NCBI GenBank assembly: GCA_000787465.1
Contig: JSYX01000201.1
Span: 1-55,598 of the forward strand
Reading direction: 5' to 3'
Source: Thermomucor indicae-seudaticae
Taxonomy: Eukaryota; Mucoromycota; Mucoromycetes; Mucorales; Lichtheimiaceae
DNA length: 55,598 nucleotides
Shown: one piece after another, positions 25,922 through 39,155 of the stretch
How positions within the stretch are numbered: position 1 is the stretch's first letter
Layout of the letters: the number at the start of each line of letters is the position of its first letter
Notes under the pieces: generated by a model
Seen by the model: the letters and a program-made list of their open reading frames with translations, nothing else
The model's database searches: none
What the model was told of the DNA's origin: nothing
Position numbers and translations under genes: made by a program

Positions 25922-27288
25922 ATGTTGCAAGACAGATACATTGGCCTGATTCTGGCCATGAGCTCCAGTGTGTTTATAGGACTCTCATTTATCATAACCA
26001 AGAAGGGGCTCATGAGTTCGAAACGGAGACACGGTAAAAGAGAATGGCATTTCGTTTCCAGGCTTCCCTCCATCCCTCTTTATGCTTATTTAACAGTGGA
26101 AGATGCAACGCATTAGGTGTCACGGCTGCAGATGGCAATTTACGTTATTTGCGTAATTGGACTTGGTGGGCAGGCATGGGGACCAGTAAGTTTCAATGGA
26201 CAAAGAGAGGATAAAATTGATATTGAAAGAGGGAGGTAATTAGTGGCCGTCGGCGAGATACTGAACTTTTCAGCGTATTCGTTCGCGCCTGCTATTCTCG
26301 TCACCCCTTTAGGATCTCTAAGTGTGATTCTTGGGTAAAAAAAACGAACTGGGGCTTTTGGACTTGTTCATGACACACGTATTTCCTTTGCAGAGCCATT
26401 TTTGCATCATTGTTCCTAAAGGAAAGGCTGGGTGTGATAGGCAAAATTGGATGTCTGCTCTCTGTAGTGGGCGCCTTAATCGTGGTGATCCATGCACCAG
26501 AGGATAAACAAGTCACCTCCATTGATGAATTACTGTTTTATGCTCTCCAACCAGGTTAGTTTAGCTTCTTGATGGTTGACTGGACTTTCTGACCGCAAAA
26601 AGGCTTTCTTATCTACTGCACATTTGTTGTCGTGGCTACACTCTTTATGATCTACAAGGTGGTGCCAACCTATGGAACGCGTAATCCATTTGTTTACGTG
26701 TCCATTTGCTCGCTGGTCGGGTCCGTATCCGTGATGGCCATTAAAGCCTTCGGTATTGCTTTGAAACTGACTCTGGCTGGTCACAACCAATTTACCCACC
26801 CATCGACTTATGCGTTCGGCATTGTGGTGACTGTCTGCATTCTCACTCAGATGAATTACTTTAACAAGGCACTTGAACAATACTCAACCAACGTGTAAGC
26901 TATATGGAGGATGGTGTTTCTTTTTCTTCTGAGAGGATCACACAAGTTAACGATATATGTTTGCATATCCAGCGTAAACCCCATCTATTTTGTATGCTTT
27001 ACGACAGCAACCATCACAGCCTCAGCCATCCTGTTTCGTGGGTTTAATACGGACAATCCGGTGAATGTCGTGTCGCTTTTTTGTGGATTTATCATCATCT
27101 TTGCCGGTGTCTATCTACTGGACTCTATTGCGCGTGGCGCTGGCGCAAATAATCGCTCAAGGCGGCAGCGAAATGAAGAAATATACGATGAAGACGAACA
27201 GTTGCTGATGAGTGAGGCCACTGAGGACGCGCTGAGCTTGGCAGAACTACAGGAGTCTGCCGATCATAATAGCAGAGCGGCACGGTAG
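25922..27288 (+). CDS. NIPA: NIPA-type magnesium transporter
   Basis: ATG 25922 gives MLQDRYIGLILAMSSSVFIG then FIITKKGL, the NIPA first helix and following KKG. Later exons give NWTWWAGMGT, VAVGEILNFSAYSFAPAILV and TPLGSLSVILGAIFAS, the most diagnostic NIPA block. These are followed by FLKERLGVIGKIGC, YLFVxx-type helices (QMNYFNKALEQYSTNV) and VNPIYFVCFTTATITAS. The tail is acidic and cytosolic (DEDEQLLMSEATED). Nine membrane helices are typical. The family (NIPA1-4) mediates Mg2+ flux at plasma and endosomal membranes. Introns are about 50-85 bp. It converges with the RasGEF gene, leaving 214 bp that contain a (TA)n microsatellite. Confidence 0.9.
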
Positions 27289-27443
27289 AATACAACTGGA
27301 TGTGAACTACTTAATCCTACTATAATACTTTCTACACGTACTCTACGCCTACTACTATTTCTCGAATAATCAAGCAAATAATAAGAAAAAACGGACGTTC
27401 CGGAATATGCATGCTTAGTAAAACATAAACCAATACAGCTAGA

Positions 27444-27465
27444 ATATATATATATATATATATAT
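27444..27465. repeat. (AT)n microsatellite
   Basis: About 11 uninterrupted AT units between two convergent 3' ends. Confidence 0.95.
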
Positions 27466-27502
27466 GTGTAGAGGGGGATGATGAGGGTATGCTATGGTAC
27501 AT

Positions 27503-30500
27503 TTAGGGTTCAATTTCATGACTCAGTCTGCGGATAGTTTCTGCATCCATGGTGGCTTCCAGGTCATAACACAAACGGTAAACTTCTTCGTCGCGCTTGA
27601 ACGAGTACCGTCGTGCTAGGTTTTGAAAGATTAAGACACGTTTGATGATAGTGGCCGTGATCCGATGTTTGCGGAAATTAACCAAGGGTTGCTTTAATAC
27701 CGGAGAAATCATGTCTGCTTTGCTGCGAGTATTGGCGTGGTATATCTTGTGGTGTTCATGATTCGGTTGCAAGTAGGGCGGTTGTTCCGAGTTGAAGACG
27801 AGATCAGACAAGTAGATACCCAGAAAGGGGATACATCCTCCAAAGGGAATCTTGATCATCTTGGTCTTGTTCTTGTTGCTCGTGGTGCCTGGCATTTCAA
27901 TCTGGACTTCGGCAGGTGACATGCCGTATTCTTCGGCGACCTCGGTCATGCTGTCCCGGATATGCTTCCAGTTTTTCATGGGTGATGTGAATGCTGACAG
28001 TTGGTCAAGCACGCGCAATTCGGTCGACCCGACGCGAGCCCATGTCTTGCGAAGCCGCGATACCGCTGGTGATTGTAGACCTAGCAAGATTTGTACCAGT
28101 GTCGCAAAGTTGCAATACAATTTGCATTTCTTCAAGGAACCAAAAAGTAGTATAAGTAATCTTGGTTCCTTATTCATGTTTGCCATCATCTTTTTTTTTC
28201 TTTACCTGTGCCAAACGAATCAACTTTTCAACCACTTTCACTCGTTCTTCAAGTGAAGGCGTACGCACAATCTCACTCGCGACCCACTGACACACGGCGT
28301 TGAACCGTTTAATGACTTGCTCGATCCCGCCACCTTCACGCCGAGCCAGTTGCAGTTGCCGGTTACGACGGGTATAATTAATGTTGTCCTCTTCTTCATC
28401 AGTCAACAAGGACTCGCTAAATTCTTCTTCTTCACGCGCAGAATGCACATTGTTCTTCTCCGTGCTCATCTTTGTCCAGCGACAGTGAACCATTTCTTCC
28501 CAATCAATATTCCGCAATACCTCGGCTTCAATCAAACAGAATTGGCGCGCCAATCTGTCCGAGCGATACTCTAGCAGAAACGATCGATACCCGTCGCCGC
28601 CGGATGAATTATGTTTGGACGAAGAGAACATGGAAGCTTGAAGACTCTTTGTTGCCTGTGGCTTGACGATTTCAGGCAGAGGGGGTACTTCTTGTTGTTC
28701 TTCGACGAACAAGCGATCCGTTGTGGTAGCAGTAGCAGTTGTAGTAGAAGAGGATGCGAGTGATTGGCGCTTTTGACGACGACGGCGGCGGATACGGATG
28801 GAGCTGGAATTCTTGCGCTCGTAACTGCTACTACCACCAGTTTCGACTTCTTGGGTAGGGACAGCTTTTTCCGATACAGACATGGCCGTTGTTGCAGTTG
28901 GTCCGGCCAGTTGGCCGAGATAGACTGGGCCACTGCCGTCCCTTTGTTGCTTTGGTTGCTTGTCAGTTGTGAAGCTTTGATAATCCGTGCTCTTGTGTTC
29001 ACTAAATTGGCTGCTAGCTTGGTCTGCACGCAACTGCTCAGCGATCCGACTGACCAACTGGCCTCGTTTTTCGGCAGGATGAACGCTGGATACTGCTAAA
29101 GAATTGCTGTTGCTGCTGCTGCTGATAATACTGACAGGTCGTTGGCGGCTACCGCTATTATTATCCAGTTCAGACGTTGCTGCGGCACCAGCAAAGAACT
29201 CTGCTCGCTTCCTTTCTTCTTCCTCTTCTCTGCGTTGACGTTCGTACTCGAGTTTTCGGGTCATTTGCTCGTCGTATCCAGGGGGAGAATCCAAGGAGGA
29301 TGGTGAAACGAGATCATCATCATCATCAGCTTCCTCTGTGCTGGTATCATCGCTCATTTCCACGTCTGTCGTGCCCGGCGATAATGCACTTTCCAGAGAT
29401 TCGTCGGACATGACGCTTGATCGACGACTATCATCATTATTCTCTGACTCTTTCGCACTTGTCTGGTCCATGGCCCGTTTCTGCTGCTCAAGACGTTGAA
29501 AGTATGACGCCTTGACAGCTTCGGTATCTTGACGGTGTTTTTTACCGAACCTTGATGCGACAGATGCTGTGGAGGACATTTTACGACGTGTTACATTTGG
29601 TGGTGAAGTAGTGCTAGAGTTTCCGCTATAAGAAGGCAGAGGAGGAGGACGACGACGACGGGCTTTGGTATTATTACGCAAACTGCCAATCACAACCACA
29701 GGGGCTTGGCACGCGTCCTCCACGGCCATATTGCCATGATGCTTGTCACTCACGTTGACACTGCTGACAAGTGCCGTCTTGCGCCGAATGGTACTTTGTG
29801 CCAATTTGGCACGGACCATTTCTTCCACGCGTTCCTGCTCTTCGGTTGGAGGCGGGGGTGGGATGACCTTGACACGGTCGGAAGCGGATGAACTCACATA
29901 GTATACTTTTTTGAGTCTTCGGACCACCCGTTTGAGGCCCTTGACGATGCGTTGGTCTCTGGGCGATTGTTTGACAAGCGGATGATAGGGTAGTGAGTTG
30001 AGGAAGGATGTCAGGACGACACGCAACTCACGACAAGGGATGAAGTCGTGAACAAAGTAGTTTAAAAGCCAATGCCGAATGACGACAAATGTTCTGCGTG
30101 TGTGTGCCCACAATAGGTAACAAGATGAGACAAACCAAGAAGAAGTCCCAATTATATGTATACTTACCTGATTCGCACAACGCGTCTGGCGTCTTCATCG
30201 TTTTCAAGGCCCCAGCGAAACCTCAAAATCAAGAGCTTACAGAGCTGTGTGGGCGAAATGAAGGTTCGGTAAGTCAAGAAAAAATCTGTCATGAATGTGT
30301 AGTCTAGCAAATGATACATAACAGACGTTACTTTCCACGCGTCTTGTTCATCCTGTCAGTTATACTTACCCAACGTATTTGTCAGTTTTTCTACCAATTT
30401 TTCGACTGTAGCGGCTTCAATGACTTTGGGCACATCCTTCAATGATACAGATCGGTCTTGGACAAGATCATTGTTATCCTTTTTGCTGGTCTGAGAAGAT

Positions 30501-31351
30501 GATGATAACACCAGGCTGGCTCGAGATCTTTTGAATGGCGGTTTGAGTGCTACTAGTCCATCGGGTAATCGTCCAGACAATCGGCTCATGATCCGTGATT
30601 TGCTTCGACTTTTATCCGGTGTGGCAGAAGAAGAAGATGATGATGCCATAGTGGCGTTGGATGCAAACCCCTTGATGTTGTTGTTAGGTGGTTGTTGTTT
30701 CCCAGCAACCGTGGTGGTAGCCATGGACGCGGACAAAGCCTGCGGATCAGGTCCCCAGACAATAACACGTTCGTCATCGTCGGAAACGAGTAAATCAAAA
30801 ATGGATGGTGGATACCCAATGAAGACCAGAGGTGGTTCAATGTCATAAGTGGCACGTTGTTCAGAAGAGAGAGAAGGCGCATATTCGTGAGCAGATGACG
30901 TAAACGTATGAATAGAGGACGATGGTGCTGGTTGTCGTTGGATATTCTTATCATCAATCAAGAGTTCACCAAATTGACTGACAACAGGGATTTCAGGTAG
31001 CATAAAATCGGCTGACTTAATATTATTTTCGTCTTTCGTTGCTGCTGAAGGAGAAGACAAGGTCGTAATATTATTCTTATCGGAGCCCACGCCGTCAAGT
31101 GCCGAATCGATATAGGCAGCAATATCTTGTTGTTGTTGTTGTTCTGATTGGCGTTCCCAGAATATTTTGGATTCGGTGTATTCCCGCACACCAAAAACTG
31201 TTGCCAAGGCTGCGCGTTCCCGACCTCCTTCACTCTTGTCATTCATGAGCTCCGGAGGAATCAGTGAATTGTTGCGTTTGCGTCGTGGAGCTGGAATCGC
31301 TGTTTCTTGTTGTTCTGGCATCTCTTCGCTCATTGTCGCACTTCTTGTCAT
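27503..31351 (-). CDS. Ras guanine-nucleotide exchange factor with REM and CDC25 domains (RasGEF I)
   Basis: Minus-strand gene of at least four exons; ATG at 31351 (an alternative in-frame ATG at 31333 is equally possible). The first exon is Ser-rich and unstructured with a polyglutamine run, and ends DVPKVIEAATVEKLVEKLTN, the start of the RasGEF-N (REM) domain. Then come RTFISPTQLCKLLILRFRW and WLLNYFVHDF to complete REM. A long disordered, charged linker (29900-28650) follows. The catalytic CDC25 domain has LLEYRSDRLARQFCLIEAE, FNAVCQWVASEIV, RLRKTWARV and FGGCIPFLGIYLSDL. It should promote GDP release from Ras-type GTPases at membranes. The long disordered linker with SSSS and proline-rich parts is likely a phosphorylation target. 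No lesion is seen. Confidence 0.9.
31128..31142. repeat. Trinucleotide run encoding polyglutamine in RasGEF I
   Basis: Five tandem TTG units on the plus strand read CAA on the coding strand and encode Gln-5 in the disordered N-terminal region. Confidence 0.85.
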
Positions 31352-32267
31352 TCCGTGTTATTATGGTATTTAGTTATAATGTCCCCAAGACAAGACTCGG
31401 GATCTTTTACCTTTCCGTTGATTTCTGCTGTATGCTACCATGGATCTGGCTCACTGTTCTTGACCAAGGAGATATCGGAGGCTTCATCCTATCTAGTGGA
31501 CGTAATACGACATGTAAAAGAAGAGGGGTAGAGAAGGGAGAAAGTGTAACAAGAAGAGAACCTAGAAGCACCTTTTAAATTGCCAGCATTGTTTCACATG
31601 TGCTTCGATTTATGGCAAGTACAAGCGCTGTGTGTAGCACCATCGTGGGTTGCCTCGCCCCTCCATACAATGGGGAGCAGGATGTTGCCAGCCCAAATAT
31701 GGGCTGGAACCCCCGAAGTGTTTATTAAAAACTCAGTCGATCAAGATACAGGTTGCGTAACTCGATTCCTTTTCCCGCACTTCTTTTCATAAGGTGCTCT
31801 CATCAGCATATAAGAAGCGGTGTTCTCAGTAATTAGCACAGTTCGAATGAGATACGTAGTGAATGGCTTAAAATTTGCTAAACTATAAGCTCATCAAAGC
31901 AGGGCGCTCCCTGGAAAATTTTCTGGTGCTGAATGAACTTCTTTGCTGTATTTATCGAACACCTTTGCACTACCGAAAATCAATAATTTGTGGCACGGTG
32001 GCTGGCTGACCCAATGAAAGTCGAATTGCGAGCTTATAGCATATCAGCTTCTAGTCAATTGAGAGTCGAAACAAGGCAAATGTCACTAAGCCGGGTAGCA
32101 GCGTTCGTTAAACGCGGTCCGTACATAGGCCACACTATAACGGCGGTATTATAACATGAAACAACAAGCAAGTATCGGGTGATGCATATGGTATGATACA
32201 GTCGGCAATGTACAATATGAAGTAGTGCAGAAATCAATGGGTTGTATGGGGTCAAATGATGATGCTG
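31352..32267. other. Intergenic between RasGEF I and RSA3, no gene seen
   Basis: Upstream region of RasGEF I and downstream region of RSA3 (both minus strand). The only structure noted is a perfect 8-bp inverted repeat with a 4-nt loop at 31688-31707 (CCAGCCCA AATA TGGGCTGG). Short open frames at 31264-31792 lack motifs or splice support. Confidence 0.45.
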
Positions 32268-33033
32268 CTATGATTGCCTGTTTCTTTGGGCATCAGCCAT
32301 AACGATCTCCTGTTCCAACTCGGAGAATATGTCAATGCCTGCTTCTAAAGAGTCGATAAGCATCGTAAGTCGAGACGAATTGAAATTCGGTTCCTGGAGC
32401 AAATCAATTCAGCGAATTTGTTTAAAATCCAAGGAGAAAAAACAGAAGCGGCCTACCTGACGAAATGCGTCCAGAGCACTACCGAACGCACGCGTCATTT
32501 GTTCCATATAGTAATCACGGAATTTCGGTTTCTCTGGCAATGACATGACTCTGTCCTTATCTGAAGTATCGTGCTCTGACGCGGAAGTATGGTCTTCCGG
32601 CTCGGGTGTGGATGTATTATCATCTTCGTCCTCATTCACTGCGCTATCGTCCTCCTCCTCCAGCTGCTGAAGCACTTCGTCCAAAGCTGACGGATCCATT
32701 TGCTCGTCGAGATTGTCGAACAAACCCTCTTGACTCTCATTGTCTGAAGGCTCATCGGGACTATCTACACAGCAGTTCCACGTTAATGTCTCTTGATTAC
32801 GATGTTACCGAACAAGACTTTACCTGTTGCTTCGTCCACGTCAGCAGCTACCGGCTACCTCCGTGATTTTAGTTCGGCATTCTCAGCAGAAATAAAGCCA
32901 AGTCAGGGATGTTGTTTACCTTGGGTTCATTCTCCTCAAAAGCTGTCTCATCGTGCTTTAATTTCTTCTTTCGGATCTTTGCATTGGCCTTCGATCGTTT
33001 CTGACCGGCTTTAACCCGCTGTTTCTTGCCCAT
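32268..33033 (-). CDS. RSA3: RSA3-like ribosome assembly protein
   Basis: Minus strand, ATG at 33031-33033, TAG at 32268-32270. The N-terminus is Lys/Arg-rich (MGKKQRVKAGQKRSKANAKI), a nucleolar-type signal. A small exon gives PVAADVDEAT and the next is very acidic. The C-terminal domain starts KFRDYYMEQMTRAFGSALDA and, after an intron, gives EPNFNSSRLTMLIDSLEAG then IDIFSELEQEIV. This matches the ribosome-assembly-protein-3 domain, including the F.Y....T..F..DLD.LR pattern and the following L...L..G...F. RSA3 acts in the maturation of large-subunit pre-ribosomes in yeast. Introns: about 32408-32457 and two near 32770-32920. Length is within the expected range. Confidence 0.75.
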
Positions 33034-34082
33034 GGCTCATTCGTACCCACAAGAGAGGAAGAAAAGTGATGCAAGCCACCTACTCGCTGCCAGGTCGGAG
33101 ATTCATGCTGCATTGGGCTTTTTCGCTGATCGTCCCTGGTTGGACAAAAGTGGGGAGTCCATAATGCACGTTAAATGAGAAAACCAATGGCTCATATGCA
33201 AGCGGTTATATAGTTTTAACAGAAATAGCGTGAGAAATAGGCTTTATGAGATAAGGTTACTTGGAGATGCATTGCATATGCATATCCTCGAAACCATGGA
33301 GGGACAGGTTAACAAAAGATCTAACCGCATCTACTGAGAAAGACCAGTTATTACGTATGTACAGAAATGGATATCATACTGTATTCGCTCGTTAGGTGGA
33401 ATGAGACATTTTCAAGCAACTGGAGACATTGTTTAACCCTTTAGATAAGAAATGTAGCTAACAGACCCTGAAGTACGTAATGGAGTACAAATTGGATAGA
33501 CCCATTTCACGCCATAACTCAGTCATACAGGTTTAGAAGACTGCCCTGGAAATGTGAAAACACTTGGCTCTTTCCAAGGATAAAGGAAAAAAGGAGTAAA
33601 TCGATCATACCGCAGGATTAATTTGTAGATAGATATAAGGAGTTAATTGTCTGTGGGCCGTTGTTTGTCTGGAGTAAGTATTAAGCGTGCAAAAGCCTTT
33701 GTGCGACTCCAACTTTTCATGGAATGAATCGAAGATTGTGTGATTTTCCCCGACGAAAGGGAGAGAGGGAGGAGAAACGTGGTGCGCGGGCCCATTCAAG
33801 TTACACAATAAGGAAGATTTACCGCGCCCCAAGGTTGGCGTGGCCAAAGGCCCAAAAATTGATGATATGTCGTGCGGAGCCTTGCTGGTTTGCCCTTTAA
33901 CTATTATTTTTTTCCTTTCCTTTGCCTTCTCCGCCTTCCTGGTTAAAGAAGCTCTCTTTTTCTCTTACTGCTTTTGAAAACGCCTTCCTAATTGACGAAA
34001 CTCCCTCCTCCAATATTTACGACATTCACATTATTTTTAGCCCTTTTTGACGCGCCAGTAGTCGACAAGCGTGGCTTGCAGC
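33034..34082. promoter_or_regulatory. Divergent promoter region between RSA3 and the Cdc25-like gene
   Basis: About 1 kb without a supported gene. Pyrimidine-rich tracts occupy 33905-33975, and TGACGCGCCAG (34048-34058) lies 25-35 bp before the plus-strand ATG, similar to an ACGCG-type promoter element. The minus frame at 33605-33847 is not convincing. Confidence 0.45.
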
Positions 34083-37000
34083 ATGTCGAGGGTGCGCATC
34101 TTGTGCAGAGTTCAAGCTCGGTTCCCATTCAATTCGAATGACCCTTCCTCATTGAGCTTTGAACAAGGCGACTGCATTGAAGTCCTCACAAAGTTGGATT
34201 CCGGTTGGTGGGATGGCTGGTATTTGTCTCAGCGACCAATGTTTACGTCATGACCTATTCATTTCTTCATTTCGACCAGGTGCAATGGTGTCCGAGGTTG
34301 GTTCCCGAGCAATTACGTAGATGTCATAGAGGACTATGAAGGTGAAGAAGCGGGCCCTGTAGTAGTCCAGGATGATTCAGCAGGGGAAAAGGTTCACTAC
34401 CTTGCTAGGAAAGAAACTTTTGCACGCCTTTCCTCTCTCTAACCGTACACGCTCCTTTAGAACAATTATGCACCTCATTTATCAGAGTCAGACCAGTCCG
34501 AAATTGCGGTTATTCCAAGACTTAAGAACGGAGTTCCGCTACGCAAAAACAATGAATACAGATTAAGCCTGCCATATCAGGATCCTTCGATCGAACATTT
34601 GACCAGTCATTTAGCACAGTCCAGCAGCAGCAAAAATCCAAGGCCGCTTCCGCCAGACTGGACGCTGCAAACGACAGAGGACGGTTCGGAGTCTTATTAT
34701 TACAATCATGCCACTGGAGAAATGCGTTCAACTCACCCTGATGATCGACACTCCGAGTCCGAATATGAGGATGACGCTGTATCTTATGGCGTGAACGGTT
34801 CGATCGACGAGGACGACAATGACGATACCTACGACTTTAAATCCGTCGACAGTCGTCCTTGGGATGAACGGAGTGCAGCGGACCGGCTGGACGACGTCTC
34901 ATTTCCAGACAAGGTAACTAGGGAGACACTCTCTCAAATGTGGGGTAAAGAGGTCTAACCTCATGAACATATCATCAGGTACCATCGCCATGGGTCAAAC
35001 GGTATAGTCCTCAGGGTCGAGTGTTTTTCGTAAACACTGTTACGCATGAGACGACATGGGATATCAATCAAATTGATCCGGAAACTGGGAGACTTGTAAG
35101 TCCCAAACGCTGCTTACGCTTGATAGAGGAAATATTATTGACGGAGACAATGGCAGATATCAAAGGTCGGCACGAATGACGGATGGAAAGTAAATGCAAT
35201 GGATGATTCAGTACCTCCTCCACGACCACTACCACGCTCGCCTTCACGACAAGCATCCGTTCGCAGAACAACCCTATTAGACAGCAACGAGCCTCTGACC
35301 TGGAATAAGTTATCTGCTCACATAGCGCTTGCGATCCACAACCTGAACACGGCAGCCAAGAATGGACAAAAAATGCTCTTTGTACCTTATGCAGCGGCCA
35401 TTGTGAATGTTATCCGCACGATGCTCATCACTTCGGGTACAATCGACAAAGAATCAGTTTATATTAAAACCAACTCTGTATTACGAGCTCATCATCGTGC
35501 CGTGATGGCTGCCATGTCAAAACTTGTTTTGTCTTGTCAACTGTGCGCCGATAATACTGGAGAACATATCAGCAAGATGTTGTCTGATTCGAATGAGCTG
35601 CTGGTGTCTGTCCGAAACTTTGTAAGCACGTGTCAAGATATTTCAGTACCTGTCCAGAATATGGATCCGAAATTTCTTGATCAGCCGCAAAAGGCGACAA
35701 GTAGAGATTTACCGGCAGATGCGGACGGGGCAAGAGCCAAATATGCCCTTCAAAGTGACTTAGCAGACAATTTGGAGGCATATGGCACGAGTATGCATGA
35801 ATCAGTGGATGCTATATTGACGAGCATCAAACAGAGTAATGGTCAAAGTGAATCAAGGTTTTCTTTGGCCGCCCTTCTCTTTACGCAGTTCCGTAATCTC
35901 GCTAACCAAACTGCTCAATTCATCGGCATCGTTGAAGACATTGATTTGAAGGGGTTGGACGCGTCGCCGCTCACTGCTGAACTGCGAGCGGACCGACAGC
36001 GGCTTTCAGATGGTCTCGGTGTCCTGTTCTGCTGGTTACAGACGATGACGGACGAGAGCGTTCCTCTGGAAGGTGTAGTGGTACAGATAGAACGAGCAGC
36101 GAAGCAAGTCAGCGAACCCATCCAAAGTATCTGTACATGCGTCAGTAAGCTTGTGGGAGAACGCAGGCTTGTGGACCGTCAGCGTCTGTCCGTGGACGCT
36201 ATACGTGAGAGTCGAACTGGGGCCGATACGCAAGGTCCTTCGACGATTCCTGAGGAAGACGAAGCTTTGGAAAGCGCCGGAAGACACAGTGATGCAGTTG
36301 AAGGTTTCAGCACGAATGGAGAAACGTATGACAGCACAATAACCACGGCAACTTCTGCTGATCATGAGCGAAAGAGCGTTGATCGTCACCGATTGAGTGC
36401 CAAGAGTAGAGCGGACGGGTCACAGTCTCCGTCCGTTTCCAATCCTGATTCGACGTGCGGTGGCGAAAGTACACCATCATCGTCGTCTCAGCAGCGGCCT
36501 CAGGGCCCCCGGTCACCGACCAAATCCTCATCACGAAAGATCGAACAGTTCTTTGGTGATGATGCGCCTGCTGCTGTGGCAGCTGCTGCCAAGCCTACAG
36601 TGAATGAGCGACCCTGGTACCTGGAGTACGATTACGACCCTAATGAAATCGTTTTCAATATGGAAGGCTACGTCAAGGGCGGGACTTTACCGGCGTTGGT
36701 CGAGCGTTTGACATTGCATGACTATTTAGACATGAATTTCATTAACACATTTTTGCTTACATATCGGTCGTTTTGCACGTCCATGGAGCTTCTGGATTTG
36801 CTGGAAGCACGTTATAATCTGAAACCCCCGGAGGGTATGACAGAGGAAGAGCATGAGATTTGGACACAAAAAAAGCTCAAGTTGGTTCGGCTGCGTGTAT
36901 TTAATGTGCTCAAGAACTGGCTCGAGCTCTACTACAACGAAGACGACCACGTTATTCTCGACCGGCTTCTTGAATTCACGAATACGAGTATCCGAAGCAC

Positions 37001-38121
37001 ACTGAGTTTCTCTGCTGAGCAACTGGAGCGCTTGATCCGGATGCGCAAAGAGGACGAGAGGCAAGGTGGATTAAAGAAAATGATTCCTTCGCTCCCGGAT
37101 CCACCGGAACCGATCCTGCCAAAGAACCGGAAAAAGTTTAAATTGTTGGATATCGATACCCTGGAAATGGCGCGGCAGTTGACGATCATGGACTTCAAGT
37201 TGTACAGTTCCATTCGGCCTGTAGAGTGTCTTGATAAAGCTTGGTCGAGGGATTCTGGTGACGACGAGTCGAGTAATGTGGCAGTCAACATTCGGGCATC
37301 CATAGAGTACTGTAACGAAGTGACGTCTTGGGTTTCTGATGCTATCCTGAGCCAGAGTGACATTAAAAAGCGAAGCAATGTAATCAAGTACTGGGTTCAG
37401 GTGGCGGAGGTAAGCACAAGTTCATCTTGGATGAGTGGTAGTCGATAGCATTAACCAGATTGTTTATTAGAAATGCCGGCTTTTGAACAATTTTAACACC
37501 TGCATGGCCATTCTTTCTGCATTTGATAACAGCTCAGTGGGTCGATTGAAGCGGACGTGGGAGGTAATTACTTGGACAGAGATATATGATTCTAGGCAAC
37601 ATTGGATTTATCGATGTATATATAGATGGTCGGCGCAAGGACCAACCAGACGCTGGCGCATATCAGAAAGCTTATGGGCGCTAATCGCAATTTCACAGAA
37701 TATCGCGCCATTATCCATTCTGTCAATCCACCCTGCATTCCTTTCCTTGGCATTTATCTTCAAGACTTGACATTCATTGAGGACGGAAATCCTAATTATC
37801 TGAAAAAATCCAAAGAGTTGATCAACTTTGCCAAGCGAGCAAAGACGGCTGAAGTGATCCGTGAGATTCAACAGTATCAATCATCATTATACCGCCTTAA
37901 GCCGGTCGAAGAGTTGCAGAAATTTATTCAAGCAAATCTGCAGAGCACGCGAGATGAAGAACAATTGTATAATGAAAGCTTGAAGCTGGAGCCAAGGTAA
38001 TTTCTAGTTGTTTGAAGAAATGAGACGAGCATCTAACTTTGTTGTTCTGGTACACACATTAATCAGGGAACGTGAGGACGAAAAAATCACTCGTTTACTT
38101 CAAGAATCAGGATTCTTGTGA
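34083..38121 (+). CDS. CDC25: Cdc25/Ste6-like Ras GEF with SH3, WW, REM and CDC25 domains (RasGEF II)
   Basis: ATG 34083 starts MSRVRILCRVQARFPFNS, an SH3 domain ending in WFPSNYVDV. A proline-rich part leads to a WW domain (LPPDWTLQTTEDGSESYYYN) and a second WW-like one (VPSPWVKRYSPQGRVFFVN). A large exon (about 35199-37410) carries a long helical and disordered region, then REM (EGYVKGGTLPALVERLTLHD, INTFLLTYRSFCTSMELLDL) and the CDC25 start (LLDIDTLEMARQLTIMD). Short exons complete it (CRLLNNFNTCMAILSAF, IPFLGIYLQDLTFIEDGNPN), ending in ITRLLQESGFL. This is the classical fungal Cdc25 architecture, which activates Ras upstream of cAMP/PKA or MAPK. Start and stop are clear and the protein is about 1,200 residues. 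Confidence 0.92.
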
Positions 38122-39155
38122 AAAAGATAGTTGTATTACACGAAAAAGTATACGATTCCAGCCGCCGATACCGTTGTGCCCTTAACCTCTCCTCCTCACT
38201 TACCTTACTTTATTCGTTCTGACATATTTAATACTTTTGTAATGATTTAAAAGAGAAAGAGACCAGAGACAAATTTTTACACACACGTTCTCACTTGAAT
38301 ATATATATTCATTCAATCGCCATCCCATCCGCTACTTGTGTATGAGGGACTTTTATTGCGAGCGAGCGAAGCGAAGCGATGGCAATTGACTCAATTTGCA
38401 CTTTTCTCCGTCTGTCCGTCCGCAAAATTAAAAGTCCGTTAGATGGTCCAACGGATCAGACAAAATACAAACCCAAATTCCTTTGTCGTTGGCCTGAGCA
38501 ATACCTGTCCATGAGTCCGCAGGACTGACACTTGAGTCTGCAGTCGTAGACTTGGGCAGAGAGTAGTTTTCCCTTGGAATGCCTTTTATCGCATGCTCCT
38601 GCGAACGATCATGGTCATCACTTATGTTCAAGCCTTCCTTTCATTTGGACCGTTTGCAAAACGTTATGAAAACCAAACAATTGCCGTATAGAATTGAGGG
38701 ATAAGACATACTATAGACTTTGGCAGCGGTATGATAATAAACAATTTCTCAGAATGAATCGCCTATACGTCAATACCCTTCAATGTATCGTTGTTGCAAA
38801 CTACAAGTTTGCAATCGTTTTCTGAGCGAGACTTCAGGGGGAACCCGTCATCTATTGGCTGGTTAAGGAATAAAAAATAATACTTTATCTTAAAAAGTGT
38901 TGGACTACTAGGTGCATTACCGCGCTTGGCATACAAAAACAAATTGCTTGGTGTCATCAGAAGCTGCCATGAAGTAACGATACGATTATAAAAGATGGCT
39001 AACTGAAAAGGCAAAGAAGAGGTATTTTCCTTTGCACAGTCTATACTTGCAAAAATCATGTTTCCATGCTTTAGACAGGTCCTAAGACAGTATTCCAAGG
39101 CAGGTTTCCCATCCAATACTACGACTATAGACAAGTCACTCATCCTCATCGGGCA
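38122..39155. other. Intergenic, no supported gene
   Basis: 3' flank of RasGEF II, AT-rich, with a short GCGAGC/GAAGC simple repeat at 38358-38380. The minus-strand frames 38428-38631 and 38763-39161 lack motifs. Confidence 0.45.

Noticed and set aside
24480..25930. Minus-strand frames of 159 and 171 codons
   Set aside because: Antisense to the phospholipase D catalytic exons, with no motif of their own.
31688..31707. Perfect 8-bp hairpin with AATA loop
   Set aside because: Could be a terminator-like or RNA structure, but one short hairpin in 900 bp of intergenic DNA is expected by chance in eukaryotic sequence.
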